From assembly GCA_943788145.1 (NCBI GenBank), contig CALSPD010000006.1:1-60092 (forward strand): a stretch of DNA of 60,092 nt, given 5' to 3'. The stretch's first letter is position 1. The number at the start of each line of letters is the position of its first letter. The DNA comes from an uncultured Flavobacteriales bacterium (GTDB taxonomy: Bacteria > Bacteroidota > Bacteroidia > Flavobacteriales_G > Salibacteraceae). Positions 23,948 through 32,615 of the stretch are shown here, piece by piece. Position numbers and translations under genes: made by a program. The notes under the pieces are model-generated. The model did no database searches and was not told where the DNA came from. It was given only the letters and a program-made list of their open reading frames with translations.

Positions 23948-23966
23948 TTAAAGTCTGCGACTTTAA
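23948..23966. repeat. perfect inverted repeat upstream of the SBBP gene
   Basis: TTAAAGTC and GACTTTAA (8-bp arms) around TGC, about 42 bases before the SBBP-gene start codon. It could be an operator or a weak transcript end of the TPR gene; no T run follows on the minus strand. Confidence 0.4.
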
Positions 23967-24031
23967 AGAATTTTTCAACTCCCCTAAAATAAAAATGATG
24001 AACAAGTAATTTTAGTCGACAGAAGACTAAA

Positions 24032-24734
24032 CTAAGCGGCCTTACCGTACAACTCCGAATTTCCATTATATCCACGTGATCGCAGCTCTTCAGCCCGAAG
24101 TATATCCAAACGTCCGCCCGCTCGATCACCTAATGACAACCTGAATTTACCCCCGCAATTCATACACTGGCGCGTTAGTTGGATCAAGCTGAATAGATCG
24201 GTTTAAATCCGTCATAGCCTTGTGATCAATATCGAGCAAACGAAACACTTCAGCTCGCTTTGTATAGAGCACAGCAAAGTCTGATTTTAATAAAATCGCT
24301 TGCGACAAATCTTCAAGTGCTCCTTTATGATTTAATAATCGCATTCTTACAATTGCTCTACGGTAATGCGCCATATAATCTGACGCATCTAACTTGAGCA
24401 TCTTTCCGAAATAGCGCTCGGCAATTTCGTACTTCTTATCTCGAATCGCTTTCAATGCAATTTCTTCCAATCGCTTCATCCAACCCAAAACTTGTTCGGT
24501 TTTGACATAGTTAAGCAAGGAATCATCGCTCACGATGAGTTGACCATTTTGATTAACGAGCATTAAATAGGACTCTTTGCAAGTAATCTCTAAAGTCTGA
24601 TTCCAGTTCTCGCCTGCCAAGTAGCTTGACCAAACCTGACGGCTTTGTGACAGTAATTGCGTCCAAGCGGCATCGGAAATTTCTGCTGGACGTTGAAAGG
24701 ACTGAAGGAAGGAGTTTAATTCGTTTGCGCTCAT
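24032..24734 (-). pseudogene. TPR protein with a C-terminal frameshift
   Basis: A cytoplasmic-looking protein (no signal peptide) with an N-terminal region of about 110 residues and TPR helices from about residue 90. The uninterrupted frame stops at 24147 after NAPVYELRG. If one G is removed from the run complementary to 24150-24154, the frame continues as KFRLSLGDRAGGRLDILRAEEL and stops at 24032, completing another TPR-like helix pair. The intact protein would be 233 residues, so the short form is probably an error or a lesion rather than the native end. Function is unknown; TPRs usually bind proteins. The ATG at 24734 has no competing start. Confidence 0.75.
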
Positions 24735-24806
24735 GATTCAGATGTTTATTTGTTAATCTGAGATCAAAGCTCAAGCAGGCAAACGTAACGTATTTACGTT
24801 GTGAGT

Positions 24807-25526
24807 TTATTGACGCTTTTCGCCCGAATAAATCAAGTATACTGCGGGTTTTCGATCGAAACTAATTTTCACTTTTTTCCAATCCAATATGGTTTTGGAT
24901 ATAATCGACTGGTCTGGAGCCGTTAAATTAGAAGCTACACAAACCTGCGTTTTTGGGTTTAGGGTTTCCAATAAAGCAGACATCATTTTTAAGTTCCGAA
25001 ATGGTGTTTCAATGAACATTTGTGTCACATTCTTCTGCATCGACTCCTGTTCGAGTTGCTTCAATTGGCGCGATAATTCGGATCCGTCTTTGGCTAAATA
25101 TCCATGAAACTCGAATCGCTGGCCGTTAAACCCACAGCTCATCAAAGCCAAGAGCAAGGACGAAGGCCCAACTAAAGGCAGCACTTCAATTCCCAGCTGA
25201 TGTGCCATTGCTACCACGCTTTCACCGGGATCCGCAACACCAGGAACTCCTGCCTCAGAAATTAGTCCACAATCGTATCCATCAAGGCAAGGCTTCAGAA
25301 GTTCAGGTAAATTATCGTATGCATGCTTATTCAATTCCGATACAGCTACTTCTGCGAATGGAATGGGATAACCGATTGACTTTAGAAAGTGACGCGCAGT
25401 TTTGGCTCGCTCAGCGATAAAAAAACGTGTTTCAAAAATCAGATTTGTAGATGCGGACGGGACATATGATGCCGGCTTAGCCACACTCAATGCTGAAGGA
25501 ACTAAAATCAATCTCCCCTTGCTCAT
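24807..25526 (-). CDS. RsmI-like SAM-dependent rRNA 2'-O-methyltransferase
   Basis: Tetrapyrrole-methylase-fold protein of the RsmI family, which 2'-O-methylates C1402 of 16S rRNA. The 239-residue form is the shorter Bacteroidota version and lacks the C-terminal helical domain of E. coli RsmI. Visible family blocks are LISEAGVPGVADPG (SAM-binding loop), LPLVGPSSLLLALMSCGFNGQRFEFHGYL and MFIETPFRN. The start overlaps the end of the LMW-phosphatase gene by four bases (25523-25526). The order with the phosphatase and dnaA is recurrent in Bacteroidota. The target nucleotide is inferred from the family. Confidence 0.88.
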   Translation of the reverse strand: MSKGRLILVPSALSVAKPASYVPSASTNLIFETRFFIAERAKTARHFLKSIGYPIPFAEVAVSELNKHAYDNLPELLKPCLDGYDCGLISEAGVPGVADPGESVVAMAHQLGIEVLPLVGPSSLLLALMSCGFNGQRFEFHGYLAKDGSELSRQLKQLEQESMQKNVTQMFIETPFRNLKMMSALLETLNPKTQVCVASNLTAPDQSIISKTILDWKKVKISFDRKPAVYLIYSGEKRQ

Positions 25527-25987
25527 ACTTCCGATGGTTTTAAGATTTTAATAGCCGACCGACTCAATAAATCATAGACATGTTCAAATCCATCGCCATC
25601 CCCGAAATAGGGATCGGGAACGGATTGATTCTGGTTGGGTTGAAGTTCGTTCAACAATAGTTTGACTTTGTTTCGATTGAGATCGGATTGGGCAAGGCTT
25701 ATTACATTATTGAAATTGGAAACATCCATCGTATAAATGACATCAAACCGATCGAAATCATCCAATTGGAATTGTCGTGCACGCAAATCGCTAATATCAT
25801 CTCCGTGTTTAAGCATACAGGCTTGCGCACGCTTATCTGGTGACTCTCCCGCATGCCAACCTCCGGTTCCACAAGAATCAAATTCGATAGCTAAGCCAAG
25901 TTTCTTGGCTCGACTTCTAAAAACGCCCTCGGCCATGGGTGATCTGCAAATGTTTCCGAGACAAACGAAGAGAATTTTCTGTTTCAT
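25523..25987 (-). CDS. low-molecular-weight protein-tyrosine-phosphatase
   Basis: A 154-residue cytosolic phosphatase. The P-loop CLGNICRSP near the N-terminus places the nucleophile at Cys9 and the phosphate-binding Arg at Arg15; the general-acid loop is DPYFGDG at about residue 122. Length and motifs fit the LMW-PTP family. In other bacteria these enzymes often act with exopolysaccharide tyrosine kinases, but no kinase is nearby. The gene lies between dnaA and the RsmI-like gene, with a terminator separating it from dnaA. Confidence 0.94.
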   Translation of the reverse strand: MKQKILFVCLGNICRSPMAEGVFRSRAKKLGLAIEFDSCGTGGWHAGESPDKRAQACMLKHGDDISDLRARQFQLDDFDRFDVIYTMDVSNFNNVISLAQSDLNRNKVKLLLNELQPNQNQSVPDPYFGDGDGFEHVYDLLSRSAIKILKPSEV

Positions 25988-25994
25988 AATTCGT

Positions 25995-26031
25995 AAAAAA
26001 GCCCAACACTGAAATTCAGGTTGGGCTCTTT
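25995..26031 (-). terminator. rho-independent terminator of dnaA
   Basis: On the minus strand GAGCCCAAC and GTTGGGC bracket an inner CTGAA/TTCAG stem, followed by six T. Confidence 0.85.
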
Positions 26032-26048
26032 ATTTGTTAAACATCTAT

Positions 26049-27479
26049 TTACTGAATAGCCATTTTCTTTTCGAGATCGGTAATGTAGCTACGGAATCGT
26101 TTATCCGTTTCCATCAAGTTATTTACCGTCTTGCAAGCGTGTAAAACCGTTGCATGATCTTTACCACCACAATGAGCTCCGATGCTAGCTAATGATGCTT
26201 TAGTCAATTGCTTAGCAAAATACATAGCAATTTGTCTTGCTTGAACCACTTCGCGCTTTCGAGTCTTTGATTTCATCAATTCGATAGGAAGGTCGAAGTA
26301 ATCGCAAACCACTTTTTGGATGTAATCGATCGAAACTTCTCGTGCGGTATTTCGCACAAACTTGTCGATCATTTGCTTTGCAAGCTCTAAGGTGATCGCT
26401 TTCTTATTCAAGGATGCCTGTGCAATCAACGAAATCAGCGCGCCTTCAAGCTCACGAATGTTTGTTGTGATGCTATACGCAAGGTATTCGATGACTTCCC
26501 TAGGAAGTTCGATTCCCTCGATGTACATTTTCTTTTCAAGGATGGCAATTCGCGCTTCCAAACCTGGCACTTGCAAATCAGCACTTAATCCCCACTTAAA
26601 GCGACTCAATAAACGCTGCTCCATCCCTTGCATTTCCACTGGTGGTTTGTCGCTGGTTAGAACGATTTGTTTTCCAGTTTGGTGAAGGTGATTGAAGATG
26701 GTAAAGAACACATCTTGTGTTTTCTCTTTACCCGCCATGAATTGAACATCATCAATAATCAATACATCGATCATTTGATAGAAATGGACAAAGTCGTTGG
26801 TCGAGTTGTTTCGAACCGCATCGATAAATTGGTGCGTAAATTTTTCGGAAGAAACGTAAAGAACGGTCTTGTTTGGATGATTGCGTTTAATTTCAATTCC
26901 AATGGCATGCGTCAGGTGTGTTTTACCTAATCCAACACTACCATATATAAGCAGAGGATTAAACGAAGTACCTCCTGGTTTTTGAGCAACAGCGAATCCT
27001 GCAGAACGAGCCAAACGATTGCAATCGCCCTCAACAAAGTTTTCGAAGGAATAGTTTGGATTAAGCTGCGAGTCAACTACAACTTTCTTTAGCCCCGGAA
27101 TGATGAATGGATTACGGATGGTTTTGCTGCCAATATCAAGTGGCATGCTGACCGAAGGATTCTTTATTGTCGCGATATTTGACGTTGGAATCCTTACCGT
27201 GTATGGTTTTGAACTGGTATAATTATTTTCCATAACTATACTGTATTCTAACCGACCATCTGGCCCTAATTCTTTCTTAACTGTTTTCTTTAGAAGACCA
27301 ATATAATGCTCTTCCAACCACTCGTAAAAAAACTGGCTTGGAACCTGAATCGTTAAGGTGTTGTCCTGAACCTTAATCGACTTTATGGGTTCAAACCATG
27401 TTTTATAACTCTGAAGACTTACGTTGTCTCGGATCACCTCAAGGCATCGATCCCAAACTTCGTCATGTGGTTTAATCAT
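26049..27479 (-). CDS. dnaA: chromosomal replication initiator protein DnaA
   Basis: AAA+ initiator that binds DnaA boxes and melts the origin. The 476-residue protein has domain I (VWDRCLEVIRDNVSLQSYKTWFEPI), a variable linker, the ATPase domain with Walker A GSVGLGKTH (about 180-188) and Walker B VLIIDDVQF, and the DNA-binding domain with GGKDHATVLHACKTV near the C-terminus. The ATG at 27479 is well supported. No DnaA boxes (TTATNCACA) were seen in the 328 bases upstream, so the replication origin is probably elsewhere. A strong terminator follows. Confidence 0.98.
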   Translation of the reverse strand: MIKPHDEVWDRCLEVIRDNVSLQSYKTWFEPIKSIKVQDNTLTIQVPSQFFYEWLEEHYIGLLKKTVKKELGPDGRLEYSIVMENNYTSSKPYTVRIPTSNIATIKNPSVSMPLDIGSKTIRNPFIIPGLKKVVVDSQLNPNYSFENFVEGDCNRLARSAGFAVAQKPGGTSFNPLLIYGSVGLGKTHLTHAIGIEIKRNHPNKTVLYVSSEKFTHQFIDAVRNNSTNDFVHFYQMIDVLIIDDVQFMAGKEKTQDVFFTIFNHLHQTGKQIVLTSDKPPVEMQGMEQRLLSRFKWGLSADLQVPGLEARIAILEKKMYIEGIELPREVIEYLAYSITTNIRELEGALISLIAQASLNKKAITLELAKQMIDKFVRNTAREVSIDYIQKVVCDYFDLPIELMKSKTRKREVVQARQIAMYFAKQLTKASLASIGAHCGGKDHATVLHACKTVNNLMETDKRFRSYITDLEKKMAIQ

Positions 27480-27807
27480 AATAAAAAAATACTTTTCGGT
27501 TAATGGGGCATACCCGATTAACTCCTGATGAACAAAACGTTATTTCTGGACAAAATGGAGGACTGAATCCCTCCTACTTTCGATGGGCAAATATTGACCA
27601 AAAAAAATGAATAAAAAAACGATTTACCCCTTGATTTATTGAAATGTTTTACTTGGTAACCTATTTCGCATGTACATCCTATACTCCGCGCCAATTCTAT
27701 GATTCAGCGGAATTAAAGCTTAAAATTATTCAGCACTGAACTGATAGTCAACTCAATAAAACAACCTACCTCTACCTCTACTCAATTCTAAACAGAAGGA
27801 TTTTAGG
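27480..27807. other. 328-base intergenic region upstream of dnaA
   Basis: AT-rich stretch holding the dnaA promoter. It has a small hairpin (GGAGG/CCTCC, about 27557-27574) but no DnaA box, tRNA, ORF with coding character or clear TAnnTTTG element at suitable distance. Nothing else could be supported. Confidence 0.5.
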
Positions 27808-28830
27808 TTATAAATTATACTTTTCAAGACACATGCTTAACTCTTGCTTAACTCTTTGCTTAAGCTCGTTGGGAATGACCACTTTAGCTTCTCGTCCATA
27901 TCCTAAGATGGTAGCCACGAGCTCAACAGTTATTTGAACGCATATAGTGACTTCCAACTCTCCGCTTTTCAACCATTTTGTTTTTTGGCTATTGTGAATA
28001 GGTTGTGTTAATATGTATGGCGCAAAGGTTTCTGAAAAAACAAGGACTACTTCCTCAGCAGATTCCGATGTAACGGTAATCCCAATTGCGTGTTTAAAGA
28101 AGTGTTGAGCATCAAACGTCATTTCTTTATCTCTACGCTCCGGCAACTCTTCTATTTTAACGATTCGATCTAAGCCAAAGGTTCGAGTCTTCTCACTTCG
28201 AGCATCCCGACCGATCACATACCAACGGTTTCGATACTCCTTTAATATATAGGGCTCAAAAACATATTCTGATGCAACTTCAGCTTTAAATTTCATGTAT
28301 TTGATTTTCACGACTCGTTTTTCTGAACAGGATCTGAATAAGGGTTGTAAAAACTCGCTTCCTCGATTAGCCGAAAAACGTTCAAATTGTATGACCTCTT
28401 GAGCTTCATTATTCGAATCCGTAGCGGATATCTTCATACGATCCATTATTTTATCAATAGCCGTATCGAATTGCTTGAACAAGGGAATGTCCTTGAACTG
28501 ATAAAGCGTCTCTGCCGCAGCCCGTATAGCATGAAGGTCATCACTATTCAATGGCACTTCTGCGATGGTATAATCTGCGTCTTCATAATAGTAACCACCA
28601 TATTCTTTGCTGAATTTTATTGGCGCATAATAACCCAACTCCCCTTCATTACGCATCGCCCAAATATCCTTATCAATGGTGGACATAGAGATATGATCGC
28701 CATCGCTACCATAAAGTGCCTCCTCACAAGCATAACGCAAATCATCTTTTGACGGATAAGGTTTACCTAAATTTCGAAGGTTTCGATCAATGATCCGATA
28801 TCGTAAAAGGGCGTATTTATTAGCTGGCAT
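27808..28830 (-). CDS. WYL domain transcriptional regulator
   Basis: The 340-residue protein has an N-terminal helix-turn-helix-like region (YALLRYRIIDRNLRN, then SMSTIDKDIWAMRNEGELGY) and a central WYL domain with KYMKFKAEVASEYVFEPYILKEYRNRWYVIGRD, where the variant triad falls at RWYVIG. A C-terminal WCX-like extension follows (EELPERRDKEM onwards). Such proteins bind DNA and sense nucleotides or single-stranded nucleic acid. The ATG at 28830 is preferred; 15 upstream residues in frame are a hydrophobic leader of no sense. It sits upstream of dnaA on the same strand; the target is unknown. Confidence 0.9.
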   Translation of the reverse strand: MPANKYALLRYRIIDRNLRNLGKPYPSKDDLRYACEEALYGSDGDHISMSTIDKDIWAMRNEGELGYYAPIKFSKEYGGYYYEDADYTIAEVPLNSDDLHAIRAAAETLYQFKDIPLFKQFDTAIDKIMDRMKISATDSNNEAQEVIQFERFSANRGSEFLQPLFRSCSEKRVVKIKYMKFKAEVASEYVFEPYILKEYRNRWYVIGRDARSEKTRTFGLDRIVKIEELPERRDKEMTFDAQHFFKHAIGITVTSESAEEVVLVFSETFAPYILTQPIHNSQKTKWLKSGELEVTICVQITVELVATILGYGREAKVVIPNELKQRVKQELSMCLEKYNL

Positions 28831-28888
28831 AGTCAAACAATTCTGACAAAGTTGAACAAGTAGAAGCAAAACCAAAGGAATTAAATTC

Positions 28889-28922
28889 TTGCTTTTTTGG
28901 GTTATATATTAATTTATCTTTG
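28889..28922 (+). promoter_or_regulatory. promoter of tRNA-Arg(ACG)
   Basis: TATCTTTG at 28915-28922 is a perfect TAnnTTTG -7 element, 11 bases before the tRNA; TTG at 28889-28891 lies 23 bases upstream. Confidence 0.6.
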
Positions 28923-28933
28923 CCGCCCAATTT

Positions 28934-29007
28934 GGCCTCGTAGCTTAACTGGATAGAGTCCTTGACTACGAATCAAGAGGTTGCAAGTTCGAATCTTGCC
29001 GAGGTCA
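28934..29007 (+). tRNA. tRNA-Arg (anticodon ACG)
   Basis: The cloverleaf folds by eye: acceptor GGCCTCG with CGAGGTC, anticodon stem CTTGA/TCAAG around loop CTACGAA (anticodon ACG, reading CGN codons after A34 deamination), and T arm GCAAG-TTCGAAT-CTTGC. 74 bases, CCA not encoded. Confidence 0.95.
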
Positions 29008-29017
29008 CATTACATTG

Positions 29018-29050
29018 AAGTCTGTTTCGCTATGCGAAACAGACTTTTTT
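29018..29050 (+). terminator. rho-independent terminator of tRNA-Arg(ACG)
   Basis: AAGTCTGTTTCG and CGAAACAGACTT form a 12-bp stem around CTATG, followed by T. Confidence 0.9.
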
Positions 29051-29197
29051 CGTTGAAACCAACGTCATTTAAGCCAATCATTGACATTGAATTATTTCAG
29101 TTTGTCACAATGTAAGGGAAAGGCAAAAACTCGAGCGATTGAATGAATATCGTTTACATTTATAGTCAATGTCGAGCCCACAGCAGATTCATAAAAT

Positions 29198-29815
29198 ATG
29201 TCATTTCTAGAAGGATTCTTGACCGGTGTTGGCACGATCATCTTTTTAGGTCCTGTATTTTTCACCCTACTTCAAATCACACTTGACCGTGGCCTTAAAG
29301 CAGGATTCAGCGTTGCCATTGGAATTTTATCCAGCGACATTCTAATCGTTTTCCTTTTCTATTTCGGGGCAAGAGAACTATTTCAGGACGATGAAATTCA
29401 ATTTTGGTTAGCAGCCATTGGAGGAATAGTGCTTCTAGTTCTTGGTTTAAAATACATATGGATTCCGGCTGTTTCCACAGAAATAAAGCTTAAAGCATCT
29501 TCGCTAAAAACCGCTGGAGCATTCGTAAATGGCTTCCTTGTCAACTTCGTCAATCCTTTTGTTTTCTTGGTATGGATTTCCATAATAACATATGCTGAAG
29601 GCAAATTTGATACTCAGCAAGAAGTTGGAGTTTATATATCAGCTGCGTTGTTAGGCATCCTTGCTACAGACAGCATAAAAGTGCTTCTTGCGCATCGATT
29701 AAAAGCGCTGCTCAACCCCATCCTCTTAAAACGACTTTTCACCTTGATAGGAATAGTTTTGATTGGGTTTAGCATACGGTTATTTGTATATGTTGCAATG
29801 CAGTCCATAAGCTAA
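29198..29815 (+). CDS. LysE family translocator
   Basis: A 205-residue inner-membrane protein with about six hydrophobic segments. It opens with the family block FLTGVGTIIFLGPVFFTLLQITLDRGLKAGFSVAIGILSSD, and NFVNPFVFLVWISI is the second conserved block. LysE/RhtB proteins export amino acids or related metabolites; the substrate cannot be assigned. It is followed after 33 bases by a DUF1761 gene on the same strand. Confidence 0.9.
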   Translation: MSFLEGFLTGVGTIIFLGPVFFTLLQITLDRGLKAGFSVAIGILSSDILIVFLFYFGARELFQDDEIQFWLAAIGGIVLLVLGLKYIWIPAVSTEIKLKASSLKTAGAFVNGFLVNFVNPFVFLVWISIITYAEGKFDTQQEVGVYISAALLGILATDSIKVLLAHRLKALLNPILLKRLFTLIGIVLIGFSIRLFVYVAMQSIS

Positions 29816-29848
29816 TCTATATTTGATCAACCCAAAACCAACCACATT

Positions 29849-30352
29849 ATGATCGAAATAAATTATTGGATTATCCCAATCGCGGCACTAATCCCCATGA
29901 TTACTGGATTTATTTGGTACAACCCAAAAGTAATGGGCACCATTTGGATGCAAGCGGCAGAAATGACCGATGAAAAAATAAAAAGCGGAAACATGATACT
30001 CACTATGGGAGTGAGTTATGTCTTAGCTTGTATGCTCGCCTTTATCATAATGGGTCTGAGCGTTCACCAACTTGCATTCCAATCGATTCTAATAAATGAG
30101 GTAGGGTTTGGCGAGGAAGGAAGTGAAATCTCTATTTTCATTCAAGACTTCATGTCAAAATATGGTCAGAATTTCAGAACCTTCAAGCATGGCGCTTTCC
30201 ACGGTGCCATTGGTGGGTTATTCTTCGCTTTCCCGATTTTAGCAACCAACGCCCTTTTTGAAGCGAAGAGCTGGAAATATATTTGGGTTAATGTTGGATA
30301 CTGGACCATTACCATCATGTTGATGGGTGGTGTAGTTTGCCAATTTGCATAA
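29849..30352 (+). CDS. DUF1761 integral membrane protein
   Basis: The 167-residue protein has four hydrophobic helices. The first holds IAALIPMITGFIWYNPKVMGTIWMQ, the typical DUF1761 start (WYNP followed by a W-x-Q-A segment). The later HGAFHGAIGGLFFAFPILATNALFE is another family block. Function of the family is unknown. It lies 33 bases after the LysE gene and is closed by a terminator, so the two may form a unit. Confidence 0.88.
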   Translation: MIEINYWIIPIAALIPMITGFIWYNPKVMGTIWMQAAEMTDEKIKSGNMILTMGVSYVLACMLAFIIMGLSVHQLAFQSILINEVGFGEEGSEISIFIQDFMSKYGQNFRTFKHGAFHGAIGGLFFAFPILATNALFEAKSWKYIWVNVGYWTITIMLMGGVVCQFA

Positions 30353-30369
30353 TCGAATACTTAGATAGG

Positions 30370-30398
30370 GCGAGGCTAGGTTTAATCTGGCCTCGTCT
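30370..30398 (+). terminator. terminator after the DUF1761 gene
   Basis: CGAGGCTAG and CTGGCCTCG form a 9-bp stem (one G-U), followed by TCTTTTATTT. Confidence 0.8.
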
Positions 30399-30399
30399 T

Positions 30400-31404
30400 T
30401 TATTTCCCTAAAACGCGTTTAAACATTTGGCCGATCGCCTCGGACATTCCTTCGCGAGAACGTTCGCGTTGCACAACGTGTAACTCATCATTGACATACC
30501 AGATCGCATGGCTAAACGGAAAACTATCTGGATCGTCTGTTAATCCCATTTGACCAAACCGAAGGTCATTGATGAAAACACGCTGTCCTTCTTTCATGAC
30601 TATATACCATCCTTGAGAAAGTTTTATCAGTCTTTTGACGATATCTTCATCACTAACCTGATCCAAAAGGTTGCGGTTTTTATCAAAGGCGGTAAACTTC
30701 ACCTCCTCTGCCCCATCGAAAAGCGAATAATAACCAATAAGGTATTGGTCATCCGTTTCTATCGTTGCAGCCCAAAGCACACTGTTAAAAGCGGTTGGGT
30801 TCGTCATCATCCTGGTGTAACTTATCTGTTGGTTTGCCAAGCTTTTCTTAAACTGATAATAACCTATTCCTTTAGAAAGGAGTGTCAATATCATATAACT
30901 CGAGCTGATGATTAATCCAATTCGATTAACCTTCGCCCGCTTTGGATTGTCGCGTTTTAAGGTCATTACCCAAATTACGCACACTAAAAACGGAAGCGTA
31001 TAAAGGGGATCGATGATGAAGATATTGTTATACGCCACTTTGTATTCAAAAGGCCAAAACAGGGTTGTCCCCCAATTGGTGTGTGCATCGAGAAGCGGAT
31101 GTGTGATAAGCGAGCCAAACATCAGCCAACTCCATTGCTTCCAATTAGCACTTTCTTTTTTATGAATGCGCGAGGCAATCCAGCCCAGTAAAGGCGAAAA
31201 GATGGAAGCGAATAAAATGGAATGTGAAAAACCACGGTGCATTTCAGTCGAGGTCAAATCATCGACAAAAAACTTCATAAAGACATCGAGGTCGGGAATA
31301 GTGCCTGCGATAGCCCCCCAAAGGATGGCCTTATTCCCAACTTTTTTTCCAAGAATAGCCTCGCCTACAGCCGCGCCTAGTACAATTTGAGTGAGTGAAT
31401 CCAT
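30400..31404 (-). CDS. YdjM-type membrane-bound metal-dependent hydrolase (DUF457)
   Basis: The 334-residue protein begins MDSLTQIVLGAAVGEAILG, then GAIAGTIPDLDVF, HRGFSHSILFA and ITHPLLDAHTNWGTTLFWPF. These His/Asp-containing blocks on membrane helices define the YdjM/DUF457 family, predicted zinc-dependent phospholipid or lipid hydrolases. Roughly four to five N-terminal helices are followed by a soluble C-terminal region of about 130 residues. It is the last of a three-gene run: its start is three bases after the upstream stop codon. Confidence 0.88.
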   Translation of the reverse strand: MDSLTQIVLGAAVGEAILGKKVGNKAILWGAIAGTIPDLDVFMKFFVDDLTSTEMHRGFSHSILFASIFSPLLGWIASRIHKKESANWKQWSWLMFGSLITHPLLDAHTNWGTTLFWPFEYKVAYNNIFIIDPLYTLPFLVCVIWVMTLKRDNPKRAKVNRIGLIISSSYMILTLLSKGIGYYQFKKSLANQQISYTRMMTNPTAFNSVLWAATIETDDQYLIGYYSLFDGAEEVKFTAFDKNRNLLDQVSDEDIVKRLIKLSQGWYIVMKEGQRVFINDLRFGQMGLTDDPDSFPFSHAIWYVNDELHVVQRERSREGMSEAIGQMFKRVLGK

Positions 31405-31407
31405 GGC

Positions 31408-32613
31408 TTATGAAAGAGCCTTTTTGAATGGTGGACGCAACTCAAATTCACTTGGCGAAATGGAGGCGATCAACGGACCAATGAGCGAATTTGAAATGCT
31501 ATTTCGGTGACGTAAATAAAGCTTCATCGGAACGGGTTCTGCTCCAATGCTGCTTTTTAGCAATTCAGACGTTCGTCCCAAACGAAGCACAGAAAGCTTT
31601 TCGCGAATGGCGAGATCCACAAAATCGTATAACATCCGTTGATAAAGTGCGTAGTCTTTGTTGAACTCGTAGTCCAGACCGACATAATTGGCATCTCCTT
31701 TTCCTTCGCATAGAAAGGCCGAACTAAAACCGACCATTTTTTCATTTAAAAAATATCCTGTCAGAATAAACTTTTCCTTCAAGTTTTGCTTGAAATTGAT
31801 GAAAGCTTGAGCGTTCAACTCTCCAAATTTAAAGTCGGCCTTTGCCAGCACATTGAGGTAAAGTTCTTCAATTCGCTTACTGTTTTCGATTATCTCGTCT
31901 AAATTCAAACCCCTCACTTCGATCGGAGAAGATTTTTTCAAAACTCCTTTTGCCTTGGTCCTGAATTTAGTGGTCATGTCATTTAAATAGTCTTCGAAGG
32001 CATTCCATTCAGAAGGAATATTCATGACCATATTTACATCAATTTCGAATCCTTTGTAATTATGCTCGGCTAGGTTATCGGAGTGCTGAAAGGAATGAGG
32101 CCAAAACTCCTTCAAGAGCCCAAAAGACACTTGACCGTTTGCATCCTTTTCCTCAGACAACCTTTTCATACTTTGTGATAAGATCGAATGTGCTTCTTTA
32201 GGTGTTAGATCTGAGGTATAGGCGAACCCATTTTCACCACAAGCAAATACATTCCCACATATCAAAACTCGAGCATCAATGGAACCAATTAGTTTGTTTT
32301 TGATTTTATCCCCGATATAGCAGAAACTTTCCTTGTAGGTTGACCCCGTATCAGCAAATTGCATTATTTGGATGTAGGACACCGCCATTGGTATGAGCCT
32401 GTCATTGTAAAAAATCGTGTACCTAAAGTCAATGTCACTTTCGAGTGCTTTTTCTAAGGCCCCCAAATAAGAACGTGTGAGGTAAATGTTTTGATCTCCG
32501 ACAACCGTATCCCAATCCTCTGCCTTTACAAGGTCTATTGAATCGTTTAAACTCAGTTTAACGGTTGTGTTTTTTTGAGCCCGAAGTGAGGCGTTATTCA
32601 ACTTTGAATGCAT
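31408..32613 (-). CDS. GNAT-fold acyltransferase-like protein (FemAB/BioF2-like)
   Basis: The 401-residue protein has no signal peptide or membrane helix. The C-terminal half resembles the GNAT-like domain of FemAB/peptidogalycan-synthesis-type proteins: NFKQNLKEKFILTGYFLNEKMVGFSSAFLCEG, then ANYVGLDYEFNKDYALYQRMLYDFVDLAI and LRLGRTSELLKSSIGAEPVPM. Proteins of this kind transfer aminoacyl or acyl groups; the acceptor is unknown. It is two bases after the TlpA-like gene and three before the YdjM gene, so the three are one operon. Confidence 0.72.
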   Translation of the reverse strand: MHSKLNNASLRAQKNTTVKLSLNDSIDLVKAEDWDTVVGDQNIYLTRSYLGALEKALESDIDFRYTIFYNDRLIPMAVSYIQIMQFADTGSTYKESFCYIGDKIKNKLIGSIDARVLICGNVFACGENGFAYTSDLTPKEAHSILSQSMKRLSEEKDANGQVSFGLLKEFWPHSFQHSDNLAEHNYKGFEIDVNMVMNIPSEWNAFEDYLNDMTTKFRTKAKGVLKKSSPIEVRGLNLDEIIENSKRIEELYLNVLAKADFKFGELNAQAFINFKQNLKEKFILTGYFLNEKMVGFSSAFLCEGKGDANYVGLDYEFNKDYALYQRMLYDFVDLAIREKLSVLRLGRTSELLKSSIGAEPVPMKLYLRHRNSISNSLIGPLIASISPSEFELRPPFKKALS

Positions 32614-32615
32614 GT

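Noticed and set aside
27480..27807. Replication origin next to dnaA
   Set aside because: No DnaA boxes on either strand by eye and no AT-rich 13-mer array; dnaA is often distant from oriC in this phylum.
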